64,000 nucleotides of DNA, from positions 1,116,001 through 1,180,000 of the forward strand of contig CBDCUQ010000004.1 in assembly GCA_965222835.1 (NCBI GenBank). The letters run 5' to 3'. Shown piece after piece: positions 26,812 through 36,026 of this stretch (positions within the stretch are counted from its first letter, which is position 1; the number at the start of each line of letters is the position of its first letter). The notes beneath the pieces are model-generated. The model ran no database searches. It saw nothing but the letters and a program-made list of their open reading frames with translations, and was not told the origin of the DNA. The stretch is from CBDCUQ01 sp965222835. Lineage in GTDB: Bacteria; Pseudomonadota; Alphaproteobacteria; Rhizobiales; Hyphomicrobiaceae. The translations under genes and the position numbers were made by a program.

Positions 26812-26990
26812 TCATCGGTCAATCACGTTTTGTTCTCATGAATGCGGCGGTGTCTTCAAAGGCGAAACGGCGCCTTTCCGGGTCGTCGGCTGGTTGCACT
26901 CGCTTCGCCCTGAACGAGTTTCTGGTCTCAGGAGCGTGCTGGATTGGGAACGTATGAAGCAGTCAGGATCCGGCGCTCCCATGCTTTACC

Positions 26991-27019
26991 TTGACGTAAA
27001 CGTTAATTTAAGGCATAGT
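26991..27019 (+). promoter_or_regulatory. Candidate promoter with LiuR-type MerR operator for fadE operon
   Basis: TTGACGTAAACGTTAA is a near-palindrome of the type reported for LiuR, a MerR-family regulator of fatty-acid and branched-chain amino-acid catabolism. Its TTGACG can also serve as a -35, with CATAGT 17 bases downstream as a -10. A MerR gene sits at the far end of this same fad region, at 33107. Confidence 0.5.
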
Positions 27020-27249
27020 AGAGTTTGATGTCGTTTGTTCGTGTCATGCCGGAGCGAGGTCATGGGTTTTGGGCTCTGGCCTCTTTGGTGATCTCGCGTT
27101 GCTGTTGGGGGAAGGTTGCGCGTTTGGCTTGTCTTTTGTCGCCTGCATCGGCATCACGAAAAGGCAGGTTTTGCCCCGAGCCAAGATGATGGTCGTCAAT
27201 CGCTGCAAACGCCCCAACGGCAGATGGGCGGCTGCCAGGAGGTCGGTAT

Positions 27250-29757
27250 ATGATGTTCCTTTTGTTCCTTCTTGTTGTGATCGCGGGTGCGATGGCACTT
27301 GCAATGATGCGGTCGCCGGGCTGGCTCTGGGCTGCCGGTGCGGCACTTGCGGCCTTGGTCTGGCAATCTGGTTTTTTTGCGACCGGGTCCATCGGGTGGC
27401 CGCAGCCGGGTTGGCTGGGTCTGCTCGCCTGGATACCGGCGATTGTGCTTGGGCTCCTCTCTGTTCCAACGCTCCGGCGGCGTCTCGTTACCGGACCCGC
27501 GTACGGTCTTGTCAAAGGTATTCTTCCGAAAGTCTCGGATACAGAGCAGCAGGCACTTGATGCGGGCACGGTCGGGTTTGACGCGGAACTCTTTTCGGGA
27601 ACACCAGACTGGACGAAGCTGCGTGCGCTTCCCGGGATTGTGCTCACGTCGGAGGAACAAGATTTTCTCGACGGTCCCACCGAGGAACTGTGTCGGCTGA
27701 TCGACGATTGGCAGCTTCGTCATACCAACCGTGAAATTCCGGCGGAGATCTGGGACTTTGTGAAAGAGAACGGCTTTCTCGGCATGCTCATTTCAAAAGA
27801 TCATGGTGGTCTCGGATTTTCGGCACAGGCGCAATCGCTCATCCTTGGCAAGATTGCCTCGCGATCTCCCGATGCGGTCACCATTGTTATGGTGCCGAAT
27901 TCGCTCGGGCCGGGCGAGTTGATCGAGAAGTACGGGACAGACTCCGAGAAAAAATACTTTCTGCCACGGCTCGCGAAGGGGTTGGAGGTTCCCTGTTTCT
28001 CGTTGACCGGTCCGACATCGGGTTCTGACGCGGCAACCATGCGGGATATTGGCACCGTGACGCGTGGCACGCACGACGGAAAAGAAACGGTTGGGATTCG
28101 TTTGTCGTGGGATAAGCGCTATATCACACTTGGCCCGGAGGCGACGCTGGTCGGTCTCGCGTTCCGTCTGTTCGATCCGGAGAATATTCTGGGCAAAGGT
28201 GAAGATGTTGGCATTACGGTGGCTTTGATCCCGGCCGATCATCCGGGTGTCAATATCGGGCGCCGACATTTGCCGGCGGGTGCGGCTTTCCCTAACGGTC
28301 CCAATTGGGGCGAGGATGTCTTCATTCCAATCGACTTCATCATTGGCGGGGAGGCGATGGCTGGCCAAGGCTGGCGCATGTTGATGGAGTGCTTAGCGGC
28401 AGGGCGCGCGATTTCGCTTCCTTCCTCTGCGACGGCCGGTGCCAAAGCGACGCTGCGGGCAACGACCGCCTATGGGCGCATTCGCAAGCAGTTCGGACTT
28501 CCCGTGGCGCGCATGGAGGGGATCGAAGAGCCGCTCGCGCGTATGATCGAGAATGCCTACGTCAATGAGGCCGGGCGTGCGGTAACGGCCGCCATGGTCT
28601 CACGGGGTGAAAAGCCGTCGGTCATTTCGGCGCTGATGAAGTATCAAACCACCGAACGGTTGCGCCGGTCGATTAACGACGCGTTCGACATTCACGGTGG
28701 GCGGGCGATTTGTGATGGTCCTTCGAACTATCTGATGAGCGCTTATCAAATGGTGCCGGTGGGGATCACGGTTGAAGGCGCGAATATTTTGACGCGCACG
28801 CTCATTACGTTTGCGCAGGGGGCGCTGCGTTCGCACCCCTATCTCTACGACGAGATCAAGGCGCTGCAGGATGAGGATCAAGACAGAGGTTTGTCGGTTT
28901 TCGACGAGGCCTTCTGCGGCCATGTGGCATTTTCGGTGTCGAACATGGCGGGCGCCTTCTTTCATAATCTGACGATTGGGTTGTTTGCCAATGCGCCCAG
29001 TGATGCTGGTGATAGCCGCAACGCGTACAGGCAGCTTTCGCGTTCGAGCCGGAATTTCGCTCTGGTTGCGGATCTGACGGTTGCGCTTTTGGGCGGAGGA
29101 TTGAAGACGAAACAGAAACTCACAGGCCGGCTCGCAGACGCGCTTTCGGAGCTTTATCTTCTGGCCTGTGTGTTGAAACGGTTCGAGGATGACGGGCGTC
29201 CGAAGAGCGACCGGCCGATCGTAGCCTTTGCGGCGGCCAACGGTCTTTACAGGTTTGAGCAAGCGCTGCGGGGCACCATCGATAATTTCCCCAATCCTGT
29301 GGCCAAGGGTCTGATGCGAGTTTTGGTGTTTCCACTGGGCCGGCATTACTTCCCGGCGCGGGATGCGCTTGGTTCGCAGATCGTCAAGCTTGCGATCGAA
29401 CCCGGGGAGGTTCGCGACCGGTTGACGCGCGATATCTTTATTTCGAAGGATCCGAATGAGGCGACTGGCCTATTGGAGGTCGCGCTGGAGAAGGTGATTG
29501 CGTCCGAGGAGGCGGAAAAGAAGCTCGAACGGGCTATTCGTGCCGGCACCGTTCGCCGTTACCATGGTCTTGACTGGATCGGGGATGCGGTCTCGAAAGG
29601 CGTCCTCACAGAGGCCGAAGGCAAGCTCCTCAAGGAGGTGGAAGAGCTTGTTGCGCGTGTCATTGCGGTCGATCATTTCGATAAGGACGAGCTTCGGCCC
29701 AATTATATGAAGCCCGGTCACAACACCAAGGCGGCTGAAGCGGCCCCAACCGTTTAG
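27250..29757 (+). CDS. fadE: Acyl-CoA dehydrogenase FadE
   Basis: An 835-residue protein, the long FadE form rather than the usual 380-residue soluble enzyme. Two or three N-terminal membrane helices (1-75) precede the dehydrogenase domain. FAD/substrate elements include CFSLTGPTSGSDAA near residue 250 and RKQFGLPVARMEGIEEPLARM, which is typical of the helical domain. A C-terminal extension ends in the region DHFDKDELRPNY. The start has a strong AGGAGGT site. It catalyses the first, FAD-linked step of beta-oxidation at the membrane. It is the first gene of fadE-fadJ-fadI. Confidence 0.95.
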   Translation: MMFLLFLLVVIAGAMALAMMRSPGWLWAAGAALAALVWQSGFFATGSIGWPQPGWLGLLAWIPAIVLGLLSVPTLRRRLVTGPAYGLVKGILPKVSDTEQQALDAGTVGFDAELFSGTPDWTKLRALPGIVLTSEEQDFLDGPTEELCRLIDDWQLRHTNREIPAEIWDFVKENGFLGMLISKDHGGLGFSAQAQSLILGKIASRSPDAVTIVMVPNSLGPGELIEKYGTDSEKKYFLPRLAKGLEVPCFSLTGPTSGSDAATMRDIGTVTRGTHDGKETVGIRLSWDKRYITLGPEATLVGLAFRLFDPENILGKGEDVGITVALIPADHPGVNIGRRHLPAGAAFPNGPNWGEDVFIPIDFIIGGEAMAGQGWRMLMECLAAGRAISLPSSATAGAKATLRATTAYGRIRKQFGLPVARMEGIEEPLARMIENAYVNEAGRAVTAAMVSRGEKPSVISALMKYQTTERLRRSINDAFDIHGGRAICDGPSNYLMSAYQMVPVGITVEGANILTRTLITFAQGALRSHPYLYDEIKALQDEDQDRGLSVFDEAFCGHVAFSVSNMAGAFFHNLTIGLFANAPSDAGDSRNAYRQLSRSSRNFALVADLTVALLGGGLKTKQKLTGRLADALSELYLLACVLKRFEDDGRPKSDRPIVAFAAANGLYRFEQALRGTIDNFPNPVAKGLMRVLVFPLGRHYFPARDALGSQIVKLAIEPGEVRDRLTRDIFISKDPNEATGLLEVALEKVIASEEAEKKLERAIRAGTVRRYHGLDWIGDAVSKGVLTEAEGKLLKEVEELVARVIAVDHFDKDELRPNYMKPGHNTKAAEAAPTV

Positions 29758-29775
29758 CGGTATTTGCGAGGAAAC

Positions 29776-31761
29776 ATGTCCCAACCGGAATTGGATTTAC
29801 GAGACTGGAAATTCTCCGTTGACTTCGAAGGGATCGCCTGGGCGGTGTTCGATCGCGAAGATTCGAGTGCCAATGCGCTGGGCAAGCGTCCGCTAGAGGA
29901 GCTTGAGAAGATTGTTGCGCATGTGGAGAAGGGTGCGCGCGACAAGGCCATTCGAGGTCTTATACTTTTATCAGGCAAGGAGCGGGGCTTTATTGTCGGC
30001 GCGGACATCAACGAGTTTGAGGACTTCAAATCAATCTCAGATGTTACGGATGCGGTTCGCACGGTAAATGCGCTGTTGGACCGGATCGAGCGTTTGTCTG
30101 TGCCGAGTGTGGCAGCGATTCACGGTGTGTGCGTGGGCGGCGGTCTTGAATTGGTGCTGTCCTGCCAATATCGGATTGCGACGCGGGATGATGCCACGCG
30201 CGTGGGTTTTCCTGAGGTGAAGCTTGGCATCATGCCTGGCTTTAATGGAACGGCGCGAGCTCTCAGACAGGCAGGGCCTCTGGCGGCCATGCCATTGATG
30301 CTTTCGGGCTCGATGATCCGGGCAACGGCGGCTCGGGCGATGGGACTTATCGACGAGTTGGTTCCGACGCGGAGCAACTTGCGCTGGGCGGCGCGTAAGG
30401 CGGTGCTGCAAAAACGCAAATCGAAACCCTCTGGGTTTTTCAAGTCGGCGCTCGCCAAGTGGCCTGCACGCGGTCTTCTGGCGAAGAAAATTCGGGCTGA
30501 GACCCGCAAGAAGGCGCGCGAAGACCACTATCCGGCGCCGTTTCGCATGATTGATCTGTTTGAGGAGTCAGGCGGTGACATCGAGGCGATGAAGCGCGAG
30601 GAGACGCGGTTGTTTGCGCCGCTCATGGTCTCGGAGACGTCGAAGAATTTGCGGCGCGTATTCCAGCTGACGGAGATCCTTAAGGCGCAGGCACCGAAGA
30701 ATCTCGATTGGAAGCCCTTGCGTGTTCACGTCATCGGGGCGGGCACGATGGGTGCGGATATTGCCGGGGTCTGTGTTGCGTCGGGCATGGAAGTGACGCT
30801 TCAGGATATCTCTGCCGATCAACTGGCACGGGGCATCAAGGCGCAGGGGAAACTGTTTGCCAGAAAATTCAAGACAAAGGCTCTGCGCGACGCGGCGAAA
30901 GCTCGTCTTATTGCGGATCCGGAGGGGACGGGCGTCGAACGCGCCGATGTCGTCATTGAAGCCATCGTGGAAAAACTCGACATCAAGCAAAAGCTGTTTG
31001 CGGCCCTAGAGGACAAGCTCAGGGAGGGCGCGGTGCTTGCCACCAACACCTCGTCGTTGAAGCTTGAGGATATTGATAAGCCCCTGAAGGACCCAGGGCG
31101 GCTTATTGGTTTGCACTTCTTCTCGCCTGTCCCGCAGATGCCGCTGGTCGAGGTGGTACGCGGGACGGACACGCGCGAGGAGGAAGTCAAGAAGGGTGCG
31201 GCCTTCGTCACCGCGATCAACAAGTTCCCACTGATTACGAAGGACGTGCCAGGCTTCTTGGTCAACAAGGTGCTCACGCCTTATATGTTCGCTGCGATGG
31301 AGCGGCTTGAAAAAGGCGAGCCAAAGGAGAAGATCGACGAGGCGATGCGTCTATTCGGAATGCCGATGGGACCCATTGAGCTTGCAGACAATGTGGGGCT
31401 CGACGTGTGTGCCCATGTTGCGAAGATTCTTGGCAGCGGTAGCGAGGGTTCGCGTTTGGATCGGCTGGTTGCGTCCGGCCGGCTTGGGAAGAAAACCGGT
31501 GAAGGCTTCTATGTTTGGAAGGACGGTAAGCCCGAGAAGGCGCAGACGGAGTATTCCAAGTCGGATCTCAAAAAGCTTGGCCGCGAACTGGTGGAGCCGA
31601 TCATTAGAGAAGCGCAGAAGAGCCTGGACGAAGGGATTGTCGAGAGCGCTGACCTTGTCGACGCCGGCATGATCTTTGGCACGGGCTTCGCCCCCTTCCG
31701 CGGCGGTCCGCTGCGCTTCAGGGACGACGAGGCTAAAGCCAGTGGGACGACCGCGGCCTGA
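29776..31761 (+). CDS. fadJ: Fatty acid oxidation complex alpha subunit (enoyl-CoA hydratase / 3-hydroxyacyl-CoA dehydrogenase)
   Basis: A 661-residue bifunctional protein. The N-terminal crotonase fold has the oxyanion-hole stretches GFIVGADINEF and GVCVGGGLELVLSCQYRIA and the catalytic Glu region PEVKLGIMPGFNGT. The NAD-binding domain starts VHVIGAGTMGADIAGVCVASG (about 318), with the dehydrogenase signature GLHFFSPVPQMPLVEVVRG and KDVPGFLVNKVL. It hydrates enoyl-CoA and oxidises the L-3-hydroxyacyl-CoA. The ATG at 29776 has GCGAGGAAA upstream. It is slightly shorter than E. coli FadJ. Confidence 0.94.
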   Translation: MSQPELDLRDWKFSVDFEGIAWAVFDREDSSANALGKRPLEELEKIVAHVEKGARDKAIRGLILLSGKERGFIVGADINEFEDFKSISDVTDAVRTVNALLDRIERLSVPSVAAIHGVCVGGGLELVLSCQYRIATRDDATRVGFPEVKLGIMPGFNGTARALRQAGPLAAMPLMLSGSMIRATAARAMGLIDELVPTRSNLRWAARKAVLQKRKSKPSGFFKSALAKWPARGLLAKKIRAETRKKAREDHYPAPFRMIDLFEESGGDIEAMKREETRLFAPLMVSETSKNLRRVFQLTEILKAQAPKNLDWKPLRVHVIGAGTMGADIAGVCVASGMEVTLQDISADQLARGIKAQGKLFARKFKTKALRDAAKARLIADPEGTGVERADVVIEAIVEKLDIKQKLFAALEDKLREGAVLATNTSSLKLEDIDKPLKDPGRLIGLHFFSPVPQMPLVEVVRGTDTREEEVKKGAAFVTAINKFPLITKDVPGFLVNKVLTPYMFAAMERLEKGEPKEKIDEAMRLFGMPMGPIELADNVGLDVCAHVAKILGSGSEGSRLDRLVASGRLGKKTGEGFYVWKDGKPEKAQTEYSKSDLKKLGRELVEPIIREAQKSLDEGIVESADLVDAGMIFGTGFAPFRGGPLRFRDDEAKASGTTAA

Positions 31762-31811
31762 ATTTCTTTCGCCGCACGCGCGGCAAGAGGGCAAGAAACG
31801 GGAGACCTTCA

Positions 31812-33095
31812 ATGACTGAGACTTTGCGCCGTGTGGCCGTCATCGGAGGCGTACGCATTCCGTTTTGCCGTTCGGGCACGCTTTATGCCGATCTTTCCAA
31901 TCTCGAGATGATGACTGCGGCGCTTAACGGACTGGTCGATCGGTACAACTTGAAGGGCCAGCACATTGGTGAGGTCGTCGGTGGGGCGGTGGTGACGCAT
32001 TCGCGCGATTTCAATCTGACGCGGGAAGCAGTTCTGGGGACCAAGCTTGATCCAGCGACTCCCGGTGTGACGCTTGTCCAGGCCTGTGGAACGAGCCTTC
32101 AGGCGGCGTTGGGATCAGCTGCCAAGATCGCCACGGGTGCTATCGACACGGCCATTGCGTGCGGTTCGGATACGACGTCGGATGCGCCGATTGTGTTTTC
32201 GCGAAAATTTGCCCAGCGCCTTGTAAAGGTCGGTCAACAGAAATCGGTGTGGGACAAGATCAAGGTCTTCAGGGGCCTGTCGCCGATGGAGCTTGCGCCG
32301 CAGCCACCGATGGTGAGCGAACCGCGTACCGGTCTTTCGATGGGCCAGCATTGCGAGCTGATGGCGCAGGAATGGAAGATTGCCCGCGCTGATCAGGATC
32401 AGCTTGCTTTTGAAAGTCACAACAAGGCTGCCGAAGCCTATCGCAGCGGCTGGATGGACGACCTTGTGGTTCCGTGCGCTGGCGTCTTCCGCGACAACAA
32501 CCTCCGGGAAGATATCAGTCTTGAGAAACTTGCAACGTTGCGTACGGCATTCGACAAGACGGATCGCGCGACGCTGACGGCGGCCAACTCGACACCGCTG
32601 ACGGATGGGGCGTCAAGCGCGCTTCTGGCGAGCGAAGACTGGGCCAAGGAACGCGGATTGTCGATCCAGGCCTATCTGACGTTTGGGCAGCACTGGGGGA
32701 ACGACTTTCCTTCCGGCGAGGGGCTTCTGATGGCGCCGACGGTTGCCGTTTCGAAAATGCTCGATCGTGCGGGGCTTTCGCTACAGGACTTCGATTTCTA
32801 TGAAATTCACGAGGCCTTTGCGGCACAGGTGCTGTGTACGTTGAAGGCCTGGGAGGATGCGGCCTACTGCAAAAAGCATCTGGGCAAGGATGCCCCGCTC
32901 GGCTCCATCGACCGCACTAAGCTCAATGTGAAGGGCTCGTCCATTGCCGTGGGTCATCCGTTTGCGGCCACGGGCAGCCGTATCGTTGGCAACCTGGCGA
33001 AGCTTTTGTCCACGCACGGCGGCCGTGGCCTTATCTCGGTTTGCACGGCCGGTGGTATGGGGGTTGCGGCCATTATGGAGAGCGCGGACGCCTAG
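31812..33095 (+). CDS. fadI: Acetyl-CoA C-acyltransferase (3-ketoacyl-CoA thiolase)
   Basis: A 427-residue thiolase. The nucleophile C92 lies in TLVQACGTSLQAAL, the catalytic His in SSIAVGHPFAATGSR, and the second Cys in SVCTAGGMGVAAIME. It splits 3-ketoacyl-CoA to acetyl-CoA and a shortened acyl-CoA, the last step of the cycle. It follows fadJ by 50 bases, with a GGAGACC site. It ends 11 bases from the end of the convergent MerR gene, so both transcripts probably overlap there. Confidence 0.95.
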   Translation: MTETLRRVAVIGGVRIPFCRSGTLYADLSNLEMMTAALNGLVDRYNLKGQHIGEVVGGAVVTHSRDFNLTREAVLGTKLDPATPGVTLVQACGTSLQAALGSAAKIATGAIDTAIACGSDTTSDAPIVFSRKFAQRLVKVGQQKSVWDKIKVFRGLSPMELAPQPPMVSEPRTGLSMGQHCELMAQEWKIARADQDQLAFESHNKAAEAYRSGWMDDLVVPCAGVFRDNNLREDISLEKLATLRTAFDKTDRATLTAANSTPLTDGASSALLASEDWAKERGLSIQAYLTFGQHWGNDFPSGEGLLMAPTVAVSKMLDRAGLSLQDFDFYEIHEAFAAQVLCTLKAWEDAAYCKKHLGKDAPLGSIDRTKLNVKGSSIAVGHPFAATGSRIVGNLAKLLSTHGGRGLISVCTAGGMGVAAIMESADA

Positions 33096-33106
33096 CCTGA
33101 TGCTTT

Positions 33107-33544
33107 TCAGGAGCGGGACAGGTGCTCGAGGCACTTGGTCTTGATCTCTTTCAGATCCTTGAGTGTGCGGTCGAGATCGGCGCGCTTCTTGTTGAGATCT
33201 GAAATGGCACCTTCGATTTTGCCGAGAAGCATTTCGGTTTGTGCATGTTGTCCCGGATCGGCATCGTACAATGCCAAATATTCTCCGATGTCCTCTAACG
33301 AGAAGCCGAGATTCTTTCCGCGTAAGATGAGTTTAAGGCGGGCGCGGTCGCGCCGGTTGTAAGCGCGGTTGGCGCCCTTGCGTGCGGGGCGAATGAGGCC
33401 GCGTGATTCATAGAAGCGGATGGTGCGCGTGGTGACGCCATACTCGTCGGCCAGTTGACCGATTGTGAAGAGATCGCCGGTTTCGGACTCTGACTCTTGC
33501 GCGCGAGATGCAACCATGCTCCCGGCCTCATGTTGCGATGTCAT
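33107..33544 (-). CDS. MerR-family regulator, LiuR-like
   Basis: A 145-residue protein. After about 24 variable residues comes the MerR winged helix: FTIGQLADEYGVTTRTIRFYESRGLIRPARKG, then RAYNRRDRARLKLILRGKNLGFSLEDIGEYL. The dimerisation coiled coil (about 100-145) has only one Cys (KCLEHL) near the end, so a metal or redox centre is unlikely. It overlaps the fadD stop by ATGA. The gene neighbourhood and the palindrome before fadE suggest it controls fatty-acid degradation genes, probably releasing repression in response to an acyl-CoA. Confidence 0.88.
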   Translation of the reverse strand: MTSQHEAGSMVASRAQESESETGDLFTIGQLADEYGVTTRTIRFYESRGLIRPARKGANRAYNRRDRARLKLILRGKNLGFSLEDIGEYLALYDADPGQHAQTEMLLGKIEGAISDLNKKRADLDRTLKDLKEIKTKCLEHLSRS

Positions 33545-35268
33545 GCTGGCCTCGGGCGGTTGGCTTCTTCGGCCTTGAGCTCTTTCTTGGAGAGTTTGCC
33601 GATCATGGTCTTCGGCAATTCGTCGCGGAATTCGATCTCCGATGGGAGTTCAATTTTCGAGAGCTTGGGCTCAAGGTGTTGCATGATGTCGTCTGCGTTC
33701 GCGGCTGCCCCCGACTTTAATTTAATGAACGCCTTCGGTGCTTCGCCGCGATAGGTGTCGGGAATGCCGATCACGGTCACCTCTTCGACGGCCGGATGCT
33801 CGGCGATCGCTTCTTCTACCCGCCTCGGATAGACGTTATAACCGGAGCAGATAATGAGGTCCTTGATGCGGTCGACGATGAAGAAGAATCCGTCGTCATC
33901 CATCACGCCAACATCGCCGGTTCGGAAGGCGTCTCCGGCAAATTGTGCTGCCGTGTCGGCCGGCCGCTTCCAGTATCCCTTCATGACCTGGGGACCGGCG
34001 ATGCAGATTTCACCGCGCTCGCCTTGCGCTGCTTCCTTCATGGGATCGGATAGGTCACGCAGTGACAACACCGTTTGTGGCAACGGCAATCCGATCGACC
34101 CTGATCGAATGGGACCGTCCATTGGATTGCATGTCGCGACAGGAGACGTTTCTGAAAGGCCGTAGCCCTCCACAAGTTTGCATCCCGTTACCCGCTCGAA
34201 GTTCTGCTTGATGTCGAGAAGGAGCGGAGCTCCGCCTGAGAGGCAGAATTTGAGTGACGTGAGGTCGTAAGATCCGACTTTGGGGTGGTTGGCAATGGCG
34301 TTGAAGAGCGTTGGCACCCCCGGCATGACCGTCGGCTTGGTCTTATGAATGAGCGTCAAGGATTCATCGAGGACGAAGCGTGGCATGATGACGATTTCGC
34401 TCGCCATCGCGATCCCGAAGTTCATGACCACGGTCATGGCGAAGACGTGGAAGAAGGGCAGGGCTCCCATGACTTTCTCGCCGCCGTACTTAAGGTCCGG
34501 GGCCCACGAAATCACCTGCTGGACGTTAATGTAGAGGTTGGCGTGGGTTAGCATGGCCCCTTTTGGCGTGCCTGTTGTCCCGCCAGTATATTGCAAGACC
34601 GCAATATCGTTTGAGGGATCTATTGCGACCGGGACCAGCTTTCCGCTCTTTTGCGGGAGTTCCGACTCAAGCGTAATTTTCTTCCGCTGTGCCGACGACG
34701 TAGGGCGGGCGATATCTTTTGCCTTGAACAAGCGGAAGAGAACGGATTTGGTCGAGGGCATAATATGTGAGAACGAGCAGACGACGGCGCGCGGAAGCAC
34801 ATCTGATTGCAGGAGCGCCTCGACCTTGTCGAACAACAGCTTGAGGTCAAAGGTGACCATGAGCTGGGTCTCGCTGTCGCGAACCTGATATTCGAGTTCT
34901 TCGACAGTGTAGAGCGGATTGTAATTGACGACGATCCCACCGGCTTTGAGGATGGCGAAGTAGTAGATGATGAAGGTTGGACTGTTCGGCATAAGGATGC
35001 CCACCTTCATTCCCTTTTCAATGCCGAGCGCTTGGAGGCCTGCGGCGACGCGTTCGACCTCGTTACCGATATCGGCGTAGCTCGTGATGCGCCCCATAAA
35101 ATTCGTACATGTGTTTGAGCCGCTCTTGGCGACGGCATCATCCAGGATCTGGTAAAGGGGTGCGGACTGAAACGTCTGGTGCCAGTCGACCTCTTGGGGG
35201 TAGCTCTTGAGCCAAGTCAGGTGTGCGCCGGTTTCTCCGGCAGGCCGGGGTGCTTGCGTTGTGCTCAT
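33541..35268 (-). CDS. fadD: Long-chain fatty-acid-CoA ligase
   Basis: A 575-residue adenylate-forming enzyme. The P-loop-like motif YTGGTTGTPKGAMLTH is near residue 220, the motif EGYGLSETSP near 358, FRTGDVGVMDDDGFFFIVDRIKDLIICSGYNV near 460, and the catalytic Lys region GEAPKAFIKL and KTMIGKLSKKEL at the C-terminus. It activates fatty acids to acyl-CoA. The start at 35268 has GGAGGGTCAACG directly upstream; an earlier in-frame ATG 75 bases upstream does not. It is coupled to the MerR gene by a 4-base overlap and converges on the fadEJI operon. Confidence 0.94.
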   Translation of the reverse strand: MSTTQAPRPAGETGAHLTWLKSYPQEVDWHQTFQSAPLYQILDDAVAKSGSNTCTNFMGRITSYADIGNEVERVAAGLQALGIEKGMKVGILMPNSPTFIIYYFAILKAGGIVVNYNPLYTVEELEYQVRDSETQLMVTFDLKLLFDKVEALLQSDVLPRAVVCSFSHIMPSTKSVLFRLFKAKDIARPTSSAQRKKITLESELPQKSGKLVPVAIDPSNDIAVLQYTGGTTGTPKGAMLTHANLYINVQQVISWAPDLKYGGEKVMGALPFFHVFAMTVVMNFGIAMASEIVIMPRFVLDESLTLIHKTKPTVMPGVPTLFNAIANHPKVGSYDLTSLKFCLSGGAPLLLDIKQNFERVTGCKLVEGYGLSETSPVATCNPMDGPIRSGSIGLPLPQTVLSLRDLSDPMKEAAQGERGEICIAGPQVMKGYWKRPADTAAQFAGDAFRTGDVGVMDDDGFFFIVDRIKDLIICSGYNVYPRRVEEAIAEHPAVEEVTVIGIPDTYRGEAPKAFIKLKSGAAANADDIMQHLEPKLSKIELPSEIEFRDELPKTMIGKLSKKELKAEEANRPRPA

Positions 35269-35650
35269 CGTTGACCCTCCCAGGTCCTCCGCTATCCTTA
35301 TGGTGGAGCGCGCGGCTACGCAGGGGCCGGCCCGATGCGACAATCCAACGCCGGAGAGCCTCCGGCCCCGCCTTGCTATTGAACACTTTTTTGCCTTTTT
35401 AGACTAGGGCTAGACGGCTTGGAGGGACACTATTTCTTGATGTACCCTAAGGAACTTCTTTGATCGATCTGGTCTGAGATACTTAACGTCATGAGGGTTT
35501 GGTTGCCCTGTCGCAGGGGCACTCGACTGGACTTGTCAAGCGTTTAAGGATATGTGACCGGCAAGCTTGCCAGGAGTTGGCCCTTTATCTAGGCGGTTAT
35601 GACGTAAACACGGCTGTGCGCCAACCTGCGCACAGAAGTTGGAGAGCGAG
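35269..35650. other. Divergent intergenic region between fadD and the ACP gene
   Basis: 382 bases. It contains two half-sites reminiscent of the fadE operator: TGACGTTAAG on the minus strand around 35480-35490, and ATGACGTAAAC at 35599-35609. A perfect hairpin just before the ACP ribosome site is listed separately. A short AT-rich stretch near 35385-35405 could belong to the fadD promoter. No gene is visible. Confidence 0.4.
35614..35635 (+). promoter_or_regulatory. Leader hairpin before the acyl carrier protein gene
   Basis: CTGTGCGC and GCGCACAG form a perfect 8-base-pair stem with loop CAACCT. It ends about five bases before the GGAGAGCGAG ribosome site and 15 bases before the ATG. No T-run follows. 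This suits an mRNA-stabilising or translation-modulating element. Confidence 0.45.
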
Positions 35651-35923
35651 ATGGACGACGTCGCAACGAAAATCATTGAGATTCTTAAGAAGCACATGAA
35701 GGAGCCGAGCGACGATATCTCGCTCACGACGGCTCTTACAGATCTTAAGATCGAGTCTCTCGACCTCGCAATGATCGTTTTCGACATCGAGGACACGTTC
35801 GGGATCGAGATTCCCTATAATGCGAACGAAGACGTTCAGGACTTCAAGACGGTTGGCTCCGTCGTCGACAAAGTGAAGGACCTGATTGCAGCCGGCCCCG
35901 CGGCTGCGGGCGCAAAGGCCTGA
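35651..35923 (+). CDS. Acyl carrier protein (specialised)
   Basis: A 90-residue ACP. The phosphopantetheine attachment site is S36 in KIESLDLAMIVFDIEDTFGIEIP, with Glu-Ser-Leu in place of the canonical Asp-Ser-Leu. The start ATG at 35651 has GGAGAGCGAG upstream. It differs visibly from housekeeping AcpP and from my memory of AcpXL, and is followed 103 bases later by a dedicated ketoacyl synthase. The pair most likely builds a special acyl chain, for example for lipid A or another envelope lipid. Which one cannot be told from sequence. Confidence 0.87.
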   Translation: MDDVATKIIEILKKHMKEPSDDISLTTALTDLKIESLDLAMIVFDIEDTFGIEIPYNANEDVQDFKTVGSVVDKVKDLIAAGPAAAGAKA

Positions 35924-36026
35924 GAGCAGATCGAACGCTTAGGCTGTCTCATTGTAACGGCATCGGATCCCGGTCTCTCTCAGAGCTCCGGTAGTGTTTG
36001 GCTGTCTTAACGCGGATCAAGAAGAT

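Larger units (their letters stand above)
26726..27249. other. Divergent intergenic region between recA and fadE
   Basis: About 520 bases. It holds a candidate LexA box near recA and, some 250 bases before fadE, a LiuR-like palindrome overlapping a promoter-like -35/-10 pair (both listed). Short ORFs in between have no convincing starts. The long distance from palindrome to fadE implies an untranslated leader of over 200 bases or a second promoter. Confidence 0.5.
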
